In this document: piece after piece, positions 14,590-23,923 of the stretch
Numbering within the stretch: the stretch's first letter is position 1
Layout of the letters: every line of letters begins with the position of its first letter
Made by a program: the position numbers and the translations under genes
The notes under the pieces: model-generated
The model's input: the letters and a program-made list of their open reading frames with translations, nothing else
The model's database searches: none
Told to the model about the DNA's origin: nothing
From: Marinobacter salarius
Lineage (GTDB): Bacteria > Pseudomonadota > Gammaproteobacteria > Pseudomonadales > Oleiphilaceae
Direction: 5' to 3'
DNA length: 64,000 nucleotides
NCBI RefSeq assembly: GCF_032922745.1
Contig: NZ_CP136693.1
Location: forward strand, 2,852,001 to 2,916,000

Positions 14590-17500
14590 ATGAAGGTACG
14601 CAAGCTTGCGGTTGCTCTGGCTCTGGCGGGAGGGCTCGGTTCTGGCGTCGCACAGGCCCTGGGTCTGGGTGAAATTGAATTACAGTCCTATCTGAATGAG
14701 CCTCTGGACGCAGATATCAGTCTGCGTAAAAGCGAGGGCGTTGACCCTGGTGATGTATTTGTAAACATCGCCCCCGATTCAGCCTATGAACGGGTGGGTA
14801 TCGATCGGAACTATTTCCTTACCAAACTTGATTTCCGCGTCACCACCGCCAGCGATGGCAGTCTGGTGGTGAACGTTTCGTCCCGTGAGCCATTGCGGGA
14901 GCCGTACCTCAATTTCCTGCTCGAAGTGACGTGGCCCAATGGGCGGCTGATGCGGGAATACGCGGTGCTGGTTGATCCCCCGGTGTATGCCGAGGAGTCC
15001 GGTGTGCAGGAAGAGGTTGCCGCTCCGGCTACCCGTCAGGCTTCAGAGCCAGCGCGCCAACAGCGGGCCAGGTCGACATCCCAGGAGCCCCGGCGCACAA
15101 CTACCCAGCGTGCGAGGACTCTCGGGCCCACCGGGTCTTCCGATACCCTCTGGAATATTGCTGAGAGCATTCGCCCTGATAGCAGTGTATCCATGCAGCA
15201 GGTCATGCTTGCACTCCAGGACCTGAATCCCGACGCGTTTATTGCGGGTAACATCAACCGGCTCAAGCGTGGTGAAGTGCTGCGGGTGCCGGATATCGAA
15301 CAGATCCGCAGTCGCTCCCGTGCCGAGGCCAACCGGCAGGTGGCTGCGCAAAACGATGCGTTATCGACTCCACAGCGCACCGTGGATGCCACGGATGCTG
15401 ACGTTGCTTCAGGGCAGAGCGGTGGTGAGCAGGCCGGTGGTGATGAATTGAGGTTGCTGGCAAGCGAAGATAGCAGCACTCGTGATGCCGAAGAAGGTGG
15501 TTCTGCTGGCGGTGACGGCGATACGGCCGGCGGCGTGGACGCAGGCTCCGCCGTTGCCATGGAAGAGCTCGAAAGTGCCCGACGAGAAAACGACGAACTG
15601 AGTGGTCGGGTTGATGACCTCCAGGACCAAGTGGAAACACTTCAGCGTCTGCTCGAACTGAAAAATACCCAGCTTGCCGAAATGCAGCAAGCTGGAGGCG
15701 ACAGCGGCGAGCCTGCAGATGGGCCACAGTCGGAGACATCGCCTGAGCAAGTAGCCCAGGGGGATGCAGAGATGTCCTCCGATGGCGACGCTGCTGATAT
15801 GGTTGAAGAAGACGCGGGTGTTGCGGGCAATGTGGCTGCTGACCAGGAAGCGGCCGATCCAGCAGCAACCGATATGGATGAAGCAACCGTCGCGGAGGCT
15901 GAAGAGGGTTCCGACGCACCTGCGATGGGTGGTGATGCTGGCATGACAGAGGACGACGTGGCGTCCGACGGCATGGATGCCGGATCCGCCACTGAGGGAG
16001 AGTCCGGTCAGCAGGACGCAGAGGTTGCAGCGCCAGCGTCCGAGCAGCCGGCCAGCGAAGTATCGACATCGCCGGCGGAGCCTGACAAAGGCTTCCCGGA
16101 CAACATCATTAGCGCGATCACCAACAACCCGATGTATCAGATAGCCCTTGGCGGCGGTTTGGTTGTTCTGTTGCTGTTACTCCTGTTGCTGGCACGTCGC
16201 AATGCCAATCGTGAGAAGTCGTTCTACGATCAGCTGAACAGTGAAACGGATGCGGAGGCCGATACCTTCGATCTCACCCTGGATGACGAAGACGTTGGGG
16301 AATCGCCGGAAGGTGATCCTCTGGCGGAAGCCGACGCCTACATCGCATATGGCCGCATGGATCAGGCCGCGCAATCTCTGGAAACCGCGATTTCCCGCGA
16401 ACCCAGCCGAACAGACCTGCGCCTGAAACTACTTGGTGTCTATGCGGATACCCAGGACCGGCAATCCTTTGAGAAGCAGCTTGGTGAGGTTGAGGCCCTG
16501 GGCGACGACCAGGCTATCGCCGAAGCGCACGAGATGCGTGCACGTTTGGAAGAGGCTGAATCAATGCCTAGCATTGATGATCTCGAATCGCAGTTGAGAT
16601 CGGACTCTTTCGATACCGACTCACGTGAAGAGGATCCGGTATTCGATGAATCTGCTTCAGGCCGCTCTGACTCTTCAGCGGGTGATGAGCTTGAGGATGA
16701 GTTTGGCAGTCTGGAAACGGACCTCTCTGATCTGGATGAAACCGAAGAGGCCTACTCAGAGGGTTCCGAAAGGGAGCCAGGGCCAGATGATCTGATTGAA
16801 TACGACCTGTCTGGCATTGAAAGCACGTCTGATAAGGAGGAAGAGGCTGTTGAAGAGACTGAGGGTCAGGCTGACGACGCTTTCGACTTCTCACTTGAGG
16901 ATGAGTCAATCGAGGAGTTGGAAACGTCCGATGAAAGCGATGATCTGAGTCTTGATTTTTCGGATGAGGAACTGGATTCCGGCAAAGCGCTCGAAGAATC
17001 GGATGAGTTCGACTCATTAGGGCTGGATGAGGACGAGCTGGAAACAACCCGCGCTGATGATCGGGCGGACCAGGACTCGGCAGGCGAGGCTCTGGAAGAC
17101 GGAGACCTGGAGGAAGCGAATCTTGAGGAAGGAGATCTTGAGGAAGGAGATCTTGAGGAAGAGGGAGATCTGGATTCCCTGGACGAGTCCTTCCTGGACG
17201 AACTGGATGCCGAGTTGGATAAGGTCGCTGGAGAAGATGAGACGCCTGCCGATGACGAACAAAGCGAACTTGACGACCTCGAGCTTGATGTTTCCGATGA
17301 GGACCTTGCGCTGATGGAAGAGTTTGCTGATTCGGGCGATTCCGCCGGTACCGATGCGAGCGACAATCCTCAGGAGGAAGATTCCACGCCTCTGGATGAG
17401 GAGCTCGGTCTTGAGGATGGCTTGACTGGCGAGGAGCCTGCGGATCCGGAAGAGACCGTCGCAGGCGTCGAGGAAGTGGAAGACGAGCTTCCCGAGCTCA

Positions 17501-17808
17501 GCGATGATGACCTTGCTGCCGCCGAGTCCGCGGAGGATGAATCAGGAGAGCCTCCTGTGGCGTCAGATTCCGCGTCCTCAAAGGCTGGTTCCAGTGCGGA
17601 TGACATCGATGAAGCCGATCTTGGCGACGACGATGACTTCGATTTCCTGACAGGCACCGATGAAGCGTCAACCAAACTTGACCTTGCCAGAGCCTACGTG
17701 GAAATGGGCGACGTTGATGGAGCCAGGGATATCCTTGAGGAAGTTTCTCTGGAAGGAAATGAGGAGCAAAAAGCGGAAGCGCAGGATCTCCTTAAAAATC
17801 TGTCCTGA
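14590..17808 (+). CDS. fimV: FimV, polar hub and type IV pilus assembly protein
   Basis: FimV (1072 aa) is a large inner-membrane protein that binds peptidoglycan and recruits polar, chemosensory and pilus machinery. It has a signal peptide ending ...GVAQA (about 24), then the FimV N-terminal motif LGLGEIELQSYLNEPLDADI. A LysM-like region follows around 170-235 (DTLWNIAESIRP...LKRGEVLRVP) and a coiled coil at about 325-365. A single membrane helix lies near 515-538 (GGGLVVLLLLLLLLA), then a very acidic, low-complexity cytoplasmic part. The C-terminal FimV/TPR cap is TKLDLARAYVEMGDVDGARDIL. Sits between asd and truA, as in Pseudomonas. A 15-base tandem repeat lies in the acidic part. Confidence 0.95.
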   Translation: MKVRKLAVALALAGGLGSGVAQALGLGEIELQSYLNEPLDADISLRKSEGVDPGDVFVNIAPDSAYERVGIDRNYFLTKLDFRVTTASDGSLVVNVSSREPLREPYLNFLLEVTWPNGRLMREYAVLVDPPVYAEESGVQEEVAAPATRQASEPARQQRARSTSQEPRRTTTQRARTLGPTGSSDTLWNIAESIRPDSSVSMQQVMLALQDLNPDAFIAGNINRLKRGEVLRVPDIEQIRSRSRAEANRQVAAQNDALSTPQRTVDATDADVASGQSGGEQAGGDELRLLASEDSSTRDAEEGGSAGGDGDTAGGVDAGSAVAMEELESARRENDELSGRVDDLQDQVETLQRLLELKNTQLAEMQQAGGDSGEPADGPQSETSPEQVAQGDAEMSSDGDAADMVEEDAGVAGNVAADQEAADPAATDMDEATVAEAEEGSDAPAMGGDAGMTEDDVASDGMDAGSATEGESGQQDAEVAAPASEQPASEVSTSPAEPDKGFPDNIISAITNNPMYQIALGGGLVVLLLLLLLLARRNANREKSFYDQLNSETDAEADTFDLTLDDEDVGESPEGDPLAEADAYIAYGRMDQAAQSLETAISREPSRTDLRLKLLGVYADTQDRQSFEKQLGEVEALGDDQAIAEAHEMRARLEEAESMPSIDDLESQLRSDSFDTDSREEDPVFDESASGRSDSSAGDELEDEFGSLETDLSDLDETEEAYSEGSEREPGPDDLIEYDLSGIESTSDKEEEAVEETEGQADDAFDFSLEDESIEELETSDESDDLSLDFSDEELDSGKALEESDEFDSLGLDEDELETTRADDRADQDSAGEALEDGDLEEANLEEGDLEEGDLEEEGDLDSLDESFLDELDAELDKVAGEDETPADDEQSELDDLELDVSDEDLALMEEFADSGDSAGTDASDNPQEEDSTPLDEELGLEDGLTGEEPADPEETVAGVEEVEDELPELSDDDLAAAESAEDESGEPPVASDSASSKAGSSADDIDEADLGDDDDFDFLTGTDEASTKLDLARAYVEMGDVDGARDILEEVSLEGNEEQKAEAQDLLKNLS
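17101..17160 (+). repeat. Four 15-base tandem repeats inside fimV
   Basis: Four units of 15 bases (17101, 17116, 17131, 17146) encode variants of G-D-L-E-E. The last two units are identical (GGAGATCTTGAGGAA). Copy number could change by slippage without breaking the frame, varying the length of FimV's acidic linker. Confidence 0.8.
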
Positions 17809-17836
17809 TTCGATATAATCAGTACAGGGAACGAGA

Positions 17837-17887
17837 AACGCCGGCTACCGGGCCCGTCCCGGATTTAAGCCGGCGTTTTGTTTTTAT
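17837..17887 (+). terminator. Rho-independent terminator after fimV
   Basis: AACGCCGGCT (17837-17846) pairs perfectly with AGCCGGCGTT (17868-17877), enclosing a smaller GC-rich hairpin, and is followed by TTGTTTTTATT. It separates fimV from truA. Confidence 0.8.
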
Positions 17888-17914
17888 TATCAGCTTGCCA
17901 ATCCGGACACTTCA

Positions 17915-18811
17915 TTGTTTGTTACGCCACAACCACTGACCACTGACAGCGCCATCGGGGCGGGGCGGGTCGCGCTAGCTTTTGAATACGATGGCCGGGG
18001 TTTCCACGGCTGGCAATATCAGAAGTCAGGCGTGCGGTCGGTTCAGGGAGAGCTGACCCAGGCAGTTTCAAAGGTTGCTGACCATCCTGTTGAACTCGTT
18101 TGCGCGGGCCGTACGGATGCGGGCGTGCACGCCAGTTACCAGATTGCGCATTTCGAGACACCCTCGGTGCGTAACCCCAGGTCCTGGGTCATGGGAATCA
18201 ACACCTCATTACCGCAAGATATTGCGGTTCATTGGGCGGGTAATGGGGTGGATGACTTCCACGCCCGTTTTTCCGCAACCTATCGCCGGTACCGCTATGT
18301 GATCTATAACCATGCGGTAAGGCCGGGCATCCTTCATGGGCAGGTTAGCTGGACGTTTCGCCCCCTGGATGCAGCGCTGATGCATCAGGCTGCCCAGTTT
18401 CTTTGCGGTGAGCACGACTTCTCCTCGTTTCGCGCGGCCGGCTGCCAGTCGAGATCCCCCATCCGGTTCCTTGAAGCCATTGATGTAACCCGAAAAGGGA
18501 ACTTTGTCGTAATAGATGTGCAGGCAAATGCGTTCCTGCATCATATGGTTCGCAATATCGCCGGTGCACTGATGTCCGTGGGTACGGGGAAGCAGCGGCC
18601 GGAAGGGATTCGTGAGATACTTGAGGCCAGGGACAGGACGGTTGCAGGTGTAACGGCACCGCCCCATGGGCTTTATCTGGTGGATGTAGGGTACCCGGAA
18701 GGGTTCTCTATCCCGGCAGCTCAGTGCGGGCCGGGGTTCGTCGCACCCTGGTTTGACGCCGATGAAAACCGACCACGCAGTCCGACTCACATACACCGAA
18801 AACAGCGATAA
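17915..18811 (+). CDS. truA: tRNA pseudouridine(38-40) synthase
   Basis: TruA (298 aa with a TTG start at 17915) converts uridines 38-40 of the tRNA anticodon arm to pseudouridine. The catalytic Asp is in AGRTDAGVHA near residue 68. Other family blocks are EYDGRGFHGWQ, FHARFSATYRRYRY, HDFSSFRAAGCQS and FLHHMVRNIAG. No ATG precedes the first family block in frame, so TTG is the only usual start; the ribosome site is weak. The C-terminus is about 20 residues longer than in E. coli. The next gene, trpF, begins 7 bases after its stop, giving the conserved truA-trpF order. Confidence 0.94.
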   Translation: MFVTPQPLTTDSAIGAGRVALAFEYDGRGFHGWQYQKSGVRSVQGELTQAVSKVADHPVELVCAGRTDAGVHASYQIAHFETPSVRNPRSWVMGINTSLPQDIAVHWAGNGVDDFHARFSATYRRYRYVIYNHAVRPGILHGQVSWTFRPLDAALMHQAAQFLCGEHDFSSFRAAGCQSRSPIRFLEAIDVTRKGNFVVIDVQANAFLHHMVRNIAGALMSVGTGKQRPEGIREILEARDRTVAGVTAPPHGLYLVDVGYPEGFSIPAAQCGPGFVAPWFDADENRPRSPTHIHRKQR

Positions 18812-18818
18812 ACGGCTT

Positions 18819-19448
18819 ATGAGAACCCGGGTCAAGATCTGCGGTATCACCCGAAAACAGGACGTTATTGCCGCTGCCAATGCTGGAGCTGATGCCCTGG
18901 GCTTCGTGTTCTATGAACCCAGTCCAAGGTATGTGGCACCTGATGCGGCCAGGGAACTGGTTGATGCGGCTCCTCCCTTTGTAACGGCAACGGGGCTGTT
19001 CGTTAACCCTGAAGCGTCTTTTGTCCGGGAGGTGCTGTCGCAGGTGCCGCTGGATCTTCTCCAGTTCCATGGCGATGAATCTCCGGAATTTTGCAACAGT
19101 TTCGGTGTTCGCTGGATTAAAGCCGTGCGGGTGCGCGAAACTGATGATATCGAACATGCCTTTGAGCATTACCGTAACGCCAGCGGCCTGCTGGTGGATG
19201 CATGGGACCCACAGAAATACGGCGGTACCGGGCAGTCCTTTAGCTGGTCATTGATACCGCCCCGGCGCCCATTGCCTCTCATATTGGCCGGCGGCCTGGC
19301 TTCTGATAATGTATCCCGCGCTGTTGCGCAGGTGCGCCCCTGGGCCGTCGATGTCAGTGGTGGTGTGGAGAGCAGCAAAGGCATCAAAGACGACGAAAAG
19401 ATCACTGATTTTATAAACGAGGTTCACCGTGTCGATGAAACTGACTGA
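18819..19448 (+). CDS. trpF: Phosphoribosylanthranilate isomerase
   Basis: TrpF (209 aa) catalyses the Amadori rearrangement of phosphoribosylanthranilate, the third tryptophan step. The start ATG 18819 gives the standard beginning MRTRVKICGITR with the catalytic Cys. The second acid/base Asp lies in LLVDAWDPQKYGGTG (about 127), and LAGGLASDNV plus DVSGGVESSKGIKD form the phosphate-binding loops. An earlier in-frame ATG at 18753 would overlap truA and add 22 non-family residues. The 3' end overlaps the start of trpB by 20 bases, so the two are translationally coupled. Confidence 0.95.
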   Translation: MRTRVKICGITRKQDVIAAANAGADALGFVFYEPSPRYVAPDAARELVDAAPPFVTATGLFVNPEASFVREVLSQVPLDLLQFHGDESPEFCNSFGVRWIKAVRVRETDDIEHAFEHYRNASGLLVDAWDPQKYGGTGQSFSWSLIPPRRPLPLILAGGLASDNVSRAVAQVRPWAVDVSGGVESSKGIKDDEKITDFINEVHRVDETD

Positions 19449-20649
19449 AGAAATGCTCAAGGCGCTTCCGGATGCACGGGGTCACTTTGGTGCTTACGGC
19501 GGAAGATTTGTCTCCGAAACCCTGTTCGATTCACTAATGACCCTGGAGCGTGAGTACAAAAGGCTAAAGGACGATCCGGAGTTCCAGGCGGAGTTTGATC
19601 GGGACCTTGCGCATTATGTTGGCCGGCCCAGCCCGCTGTACTTTGCTGAAAGACTGAGCCGGGAAACCGGTGGTGCACAAATCTGGCTGAAGCGTGAAGA
19701 TCTCAACCACACGGGCGCGCACAAGGTAAATAACACCATCGGTCAGGCGCTGCTGGCGAGCTTTCTGGGCAAAAAACGGGTCATTGCGGAAACGGGTGCC
19801 GGGCAGCATGGCGTTGCCACAGCGACGGTGTGCGCGCGCCTGGGCCTAGAGTGCCACGTGTTCATGGGCGCCGAGGATGTAAAGCGACAGTCCCTGAACG
19901 TTTACCGGATGAAACTGCTTGGCGCTGAGGTTCACTCGGTTCAGAGTGGCACCCGTACTCTCAAGGACGCCATGAACGATGCCATGCGTGACTGGGTGGC
20001 GAACGTTGACGACACCTTCTACATCATTGGTACGGTTGCCGGGCCTCACCCTTATCCGCTGCTGGTGCGTGATTTCCAGTCAGTCATCGGGCGAGAAACC
20101 CGCGAACAGTCCCTGGCCCAGGCGGGTAAACTGCCGGATGCGCTGGTGGCCTGTGTCGGTGGTGGTTCCAACGCCATCGGCATGTTTTATCCGTTCCTGA
20201 CCGACGAGAGTGTGGAAATGTACGGTGTGGAAGCCGGTGGCCTGGGTATTGAGACCGGAAAACATGCGGCGCCGTTGAGTGCGGGACGTCCGGGTGTGCT
20301 TCACGGTAACCGGACGTACCTGATGGAAGACGAGAATGGCCAGATCGCGGGCACCCATTCGGTCAGTGCCGGCCTTGATTACCCGGGCGTCGGGCCTGAG
20401 CACAGCTGGCTCAAGGACATTGGCCGCGCCCACTACGTGTCGGTGACCGACGATGAGGCTCTGGATGGCTTCCGGAAGCTGACACGGGTAGAGGGTATTA
20501 TGCCAGCGCTTGAGACCGCCCATGCGGTGGCCTACGCTATCAAGCTCGCCGCCACGATGGACAAAGACCAGGTGGTAGTGATCAACGTCTCCGGTCGCGG
20601 TGACAAGGACATACACACCATCGCTCAACTGGATGGCATCGAGGTTTAA
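19429..20649 (+). CDS. trpB: Tryptophan synthase beta subunit
   Basis: TrpB (406 aa) joins indole and serine to make tryptophan, using PLP. The PLP lysine is Lys99 in HTGAHKVNN, and the phosphate loop GGGSNAIGMF and EAGGLG block are present. The GTG at 19429 has GAGG at a 6-base spacing and is preferred; ATG at 19435 is the alternative. It works with TrpA in an alpha2beta2 complex with an indole tunnel. The gene overlaps the end of trpF and is followed 73 bases later by trpA. No attenuator or leader peptide is visible, so this trpFBA cluster is probably not attenuation-controlled here. Confidence 0.97.
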   Translation: MSMKLTEEMLKALPDARGHFGAYGGRFVSETLFDSLMTLEREYKRLKDDPEFQAEFDRDLAHYVGRPSPLYFAERLSRETGGAQIWLKREDLNHTGAHKVNNTIGQALLASFLGKKRVIAETGAGQHGVATATVCARLGLECHVFMGAEDVKRQSLNVYRMKLLGAEVHSVQSGTRTLKDAMNDAMRDWVANVDDTFYIIGTVAGPHPYPLLVRDFQSVIGRETREQSLAQAGKLPDALVACVGGGSNAIGMFYPFLTDESVEMYGVEAGGLGIETGKHAAPLSAGRPGVLHGNRTYLMEDENGQIAGTHSVSAGLDYPGVGPEHSWLKDIGRAHYVSVTDDEALDGFRKLTRVEGIMPALETAHAVAYAIKLAATMDKDQVVVINVSGRGDKDIHTIAQLDGIEV

Positions 20650-20722
20650 GCAGTGGCCCGGTATCTGACGGCAGGCGCCGGGCCAGTACGGACTGCAGTG
20701 CAGGATAATCACAGGAGCAGGC

Positions 20723-21535
20723 ATGAGTCGAATTGAAGGGGTGCTGAAAGCCTTGAAAGGGCAGGGTCGCAAGGCGCTGATTCCGTACATTACCGCTGGC
20801 GATCCCCATCCGGATCTCACCGTTGACCTGATGCACACCCTGGTGTCGGCGGGTGCCGATATCATTGAGCTGGGCGTGCCTTTCTCCGACCCAATGGCGG
20901 ACGGCCCGGTGATTCAACAGGCGTGTGAGAGAGCGCTGGTGCACGGGACGTCATTGCGTCAGGTGCTGGGAATGGTGAAAACGTTCCGTGAGAAAGACAA
21001 TGCCACACCGGTCGTGCTGATGGGTTACCTCAACCCGATGGAGGCCATGGGTCAGGAGAAATTCGCTGACGCGGCTGTTGATGCGGGGGTTGACGGTATC
21101 CTGACGGTGGATTTGCCGCCGGAAGAAGCGGACGAAGTGGCGCCATTGTTTACGGCCCGGAACCTTGACGCGATTTTTCTGTTGGCACCAACCACGACGG
21201 ACGACCGGATTCGTGCAATCAGTGAGCACAGTTCGGGCTATGTGTACTATGTTTCATTCAAGGGTGTTACGGGTGCCGGTAAGATCGATGTGGATGAAGT
21301 GGCCTCGAAGGTTTCCCATATCCACGAACTGACCGCGCTTCCGGTAGGTGTTGGATTTGGTATTCGTGATGCTGCAACAGCGGCAGCGGTCGGCCGGGTA
21401 TCCGATGGTGTAATTGTCGGCAGTGTACTGGTCGATACAATAGCCCGAAATCAGGCGGATCCTGATCAGCTCAAACGGGCCTTGTCGGATCTGCTCCACC
21501 CGATGCGAGAAGCACTGGACAGCCTGGCTTCCTAA
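20723..21535 (+). CDS. trpA: Tryptophan synthase alpha subunit
   Basis: TrpA (270 aa) cleaves indole-3-glycerol phosphate to indole and glyceraldehyde 3-phosphate, passing indole to TrpB. It is a TIM barrel with catalytic Glu49 and Asp60 in ELGVPFSDPMADGP. YVSFKGVTGAG (active loop) and GVGFGIRD (phosphate site) are visible. An AGGAG-type ribosome site precedes ATG 20723. It is followed after 40 bases by accD. The trpB-trpA pair here interrupts the trpF-accD order seen in Pseudomonas. Confidence 0.97.
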   Translation: MSRIEGVLKALKGQGRKALIPYITAGDPHPDLTVDLMHTLVSAGADIIELGVPFSDPMADGPVIQQACERALVHGTSLRQVLGMVKTFREKDNATPVVLMGYLNPMEAMGQEKFADAAVDAGVDGILTVDLPPEEADEVAPLFTARNLDAIFLLAPTTTDDRIRAISEHSSGYVYYVSFKGVTGAGKIDVDEVASKVSHIHELTALPVGVGFGIRDAATAAAVGRVSDGVIVGSVLVDTIARNQADPDQLKRALSDLLHPMREALDSLAS

Positions 21536-21575
21536 CAGTCAGGTTCCCGCAGGCATCAAAGGACAGGATGAGATC

Positions 21576-22502
21576 ATGAGTAACTGGCTGGACAAGATCA
21601 TGCCGAGCAAGATCCGCTCGGAATCCAAACAACGGACCGGTGTTCCTGAAGGTCTGTGGAAGAAATGTCCCAAGTGTGGGGCGTTTTTGTACAAGCCGGA
21701 GCTGGATAAGAATCTGGACGTGTGCCCCAAGTGCCAGCATCACCTGAGGATAACTGCCCGCCGTCGCCTGGATGTTTTCCTGGACGCCGACGGCCGCCAG
21801 GAAATTGCGGCTGATCTCGAACCTTGGGATCGCCTGAAGTTCAAGGACAGCAAGCGGTACAAGGATCGCTTGAGCCAGAACCAGAAAACCACTGGTGAAA
21901 AAGATGCCTTGGTTGCCATGCGTGGTGCCTGCCTGGATATTCCAATGGTAGCGGTGGCCTTTGAATTCAACTTCCTTGGCGGCTCGATGGGTCAGGTCGT
22001 GGGTGAAAAGTTCGTTCAGGCGGCCAATGTGTGCCTGGAGGAGCGGATTCCTTTGGTGTGTTTCTCCGCCAGCGGAGGCGCACGGATGCAGGAGGCGATT
22101 CTTTCGCTGATGCAGATGTCCAAGACGGCTGCCGTGCTTGAGCGCATGAAGCAGGAGGGTATTCCCTATATCTCGGTCATGACCGACCCGGTATTCGGCG
22201 GCGTATCCGCAAGTCTTGCCATGCTGGGAGATCTGAATATTGCAGAGCCCTATGCTCTGATCGGCTTTGCCGGCCCCCGTGTTATCGAGCAAACCGTTCG
22301 TGAAAAACTGCCCGAAGGCTTCCAACGCAGCGAGTTCCTGCTGGAGCATGGTGCCATCGATATGATTCTCCATCGCCATCAGATGCGCGAGCGTATTGCT
22401 GCCGTGTTGGCCAAGTTTACCGATCTGGACCAGCCAGCCACGGAAGCGCCCATCGAGTTTGAAGTGTCGGAACGACCTGAAACCGATGTCCCCGCAGAAT
22501 AG
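21576..22502 (+). CDS. accD: Acetyl-CoA carboxylase carboxyltransferase beta subunit
   Basis: AccD (308 aa) is half of the carboxyltransferase that makes malonyl-CoA for fatty acid synthesis. The N-terminal zinc ribbon is clear: CPKCG and CPKCQ at about 29-32 and 48-51. The crotonase-fold domain shows FLGGSMGQVVGEKF, SASGGARMQE (oxyanion region) and PVFGGVSASLAMLGD. Length is typical. The last codons overlap the start of folC by 17 bases, so the two genes are coupled, as in many gammaproteobacteria. Confidence 0.97.
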   Translation: MSNWLDKIMPSKIRSESKQRTGVPEGLWKKCPKCGAFLYKPELDKNLDVCPKCQHHLRITARRRLDVFLDADGRQEIAADLEPWDRLKFKDSKRYKDRLSQNQKTTGEKDALVAMRGACLDIPMVAVAFEFNFLGGSMGQVVGEKFVQAANVCLEERIPLVCFSASGGARMQEAILSLMQMSKTAAVLERMKQEGIPYISVMTDPVFGGVSASLAMLGDLNIAEPYALIGFAGPRVIEQTVREKLPEGFQRSEFLLEHGAIDMILHRHQMRERIAAVLAKFTDLDQPATEAPIEFEVSERPETDVPAE

Positions 22503-23811
22503 TTCCGCCGCCCGGCACCTTCCCGTGCCGGGCGGCGAAGCCACGCTCGATCAGTGGCTTGGTTACCTGGAGTCGATCCACCCTTCTGAAATTGATCTCG
22601 GTCTTGACCGGGTACTACTGGTGCTGCGGCGGTTGTTTCGGCGAAATCCGTCCGGGCGAATCATCACCATTGCAGGTACCAATGGAAAGGGCAGTGCGGT
22701 AGCGGCCCTTGAGAAGTTGTTAATGGCGTCGGGGCGATCGACCGGAGCCTATACGTCTCCCCACCTCCAGAACTATAACGAGCGGGTACGGATCAATGGG
22801 GTGGATGCCAGCGATGACCAGTTGGTTCGTGCTTTTTACCAGGTGGAGGAAGCCCGCCGTGATACCACGCTGACGTATTTCGAGTTCGGAACCCTCGCTG
22901 CGTTTGTGTTGTTCCAAGAGGCGGGTGTCGAGGACTGGGTTCTTGAGGTCGGGCTGGGCGGACGCCTGGATGCCGTCAATGTACTGGATCCGGACCTGGC
23001 CATTATTACCTCGGTTGATATCGATCACGTTGCCTTCCTCGGAGACAACCGTGAAGTCATCGGTTTTGAGAAGGCGGGCATTCTTCGCCCCGGCATACCC
23101 GCTGTTTATGCGGATTTCGATCCACCTGCCTCAGTGTTGCAGCAGACAGCCGCCCAGAAGGTTCAGCTTGAGCGTCAAGGTGAGACCTATCAGTTGGTGC
23201 CGTGCGACCCGGGCATAGCACCCGTTGGCAGCGTGTGGCTGGAGCAGGCGCGCTACGGCGACCGGGTATTGCTTCCAGACAACGGGCTTCCCGTCCACAG
23301 TCTGGCCGCAGCGGTTGTTGCGATAAGGCAGTTGGCGCCGGAAGTGGCGCCCAGTGCCATTGAGCAGGTTATCGCCCGGCTGACGTTGCCAGGTCGCTAT
23401 GAAGTGTTGCAGCAGCAACCTACGGTGGTGGTTGATGTCGGCCATAACCCCCACGCCGCCAACTGGCTGGCGGCTCGCATCGGGCGGCGGGAGCCCGGGG
23501 CCGGTCGCGTTATTGCTGTATACGCCGCCCTCGCAGACAAGGATGTGGAGGGGGTGGCCGGTGCGATGGCTCCGGTGGTCGATGAGTGGCACCTGGCAGG
23601 TCTGGACGTTCATCGTGGGTTGTCCAGCATCGAGCTGGCTGACCGCATTGGCGGACTGCTTCGGCAGCCTGCAGCCACAACCGCTGTCTCGGTCGCTGCA
23701 GCTGTGGAGAATGCTCTGGATGGTGCCAGGCCGGAAGATTTGGTGGTGATATTCGGGTCCTTTTATACGGTAGCGCAAGCTCGGGTCACTCTGGTTGAAA
23801 CGGCGCCTTAA
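22486..23811 (+). CDS. folC: Dihydrofolate synthase / folylpolyglutamate synthase
   Basis: FolC (441 aa) adds glutamate to dihydropteroate and then to folates. It has the Mur-ligase-type P-loop ITIAGTNGKGSAV at about 60, the folate/omega region TSPHLQNYNERVRI, YFEFGTLAAF and the ligase motif LEVGLGGRLDAVN. VVDVGHNPHAA marks the C-terminal domain. ATG 22486 inside the end of accD is chosen because the longer frame to 22396 only adds an out-of-family extension overlapping accD. Part of the accD-folC-dedD-cvpA-purF run. Confidence 0.95.
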   Translation: MSPQNSSAARHLPVPGGEATLDQWLGYLESIHPSEIDLGLDRVLLVLRRLFRRNPSGRIITIAGTNGKGSAVAALEKLLMASGRSTGAYTSPHLQNYNERVRINGVDASDDQLVRAFYQVEEARRDTTLTYFEFGTLAAFVLFQEAGVEDWVLEVGLGGRLDAVNVLDPDLAIITSVDIDHVAFLGDNREVIGFEKAGILRPGIPAVYADFDPPASVLQQTAAQKVQLERQGETYQLVPCDPGIAPVGSVWLEQARYGDRVLLPDNGLPVHSLAAAVVAIRQLAPEVAPSAIEQVIARLTLPGRYEVLQQQPTVVVDVGHNPHAANWLAARIGRREPGAGRVIAVYAALADKDVEGVAGAMAPVVDEWHLAGLDVHRGLSSIELADRIGGLLRQPAATTAVSVAAAVENALDGARPEDLVVIFGSFYTVAQARVTLVETAP

Positions 23812-23923
23812 ATATCCTTCATTCCGTGGCTGAAGCTTTGAGTTATCCGCATTGGGCGGTTAGTATCGGGCACAGAAAGTCGTCAATGATGGCGGGGCAG
23901 GAACAAACAGGGGACAACCTAAC

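Noticed and set aside
21471..22544. 357-aa open frame on the minus strand
   Set aside because: Antisense to accD, whose zinc ribbon and carboxyltransferase motifs are intact.
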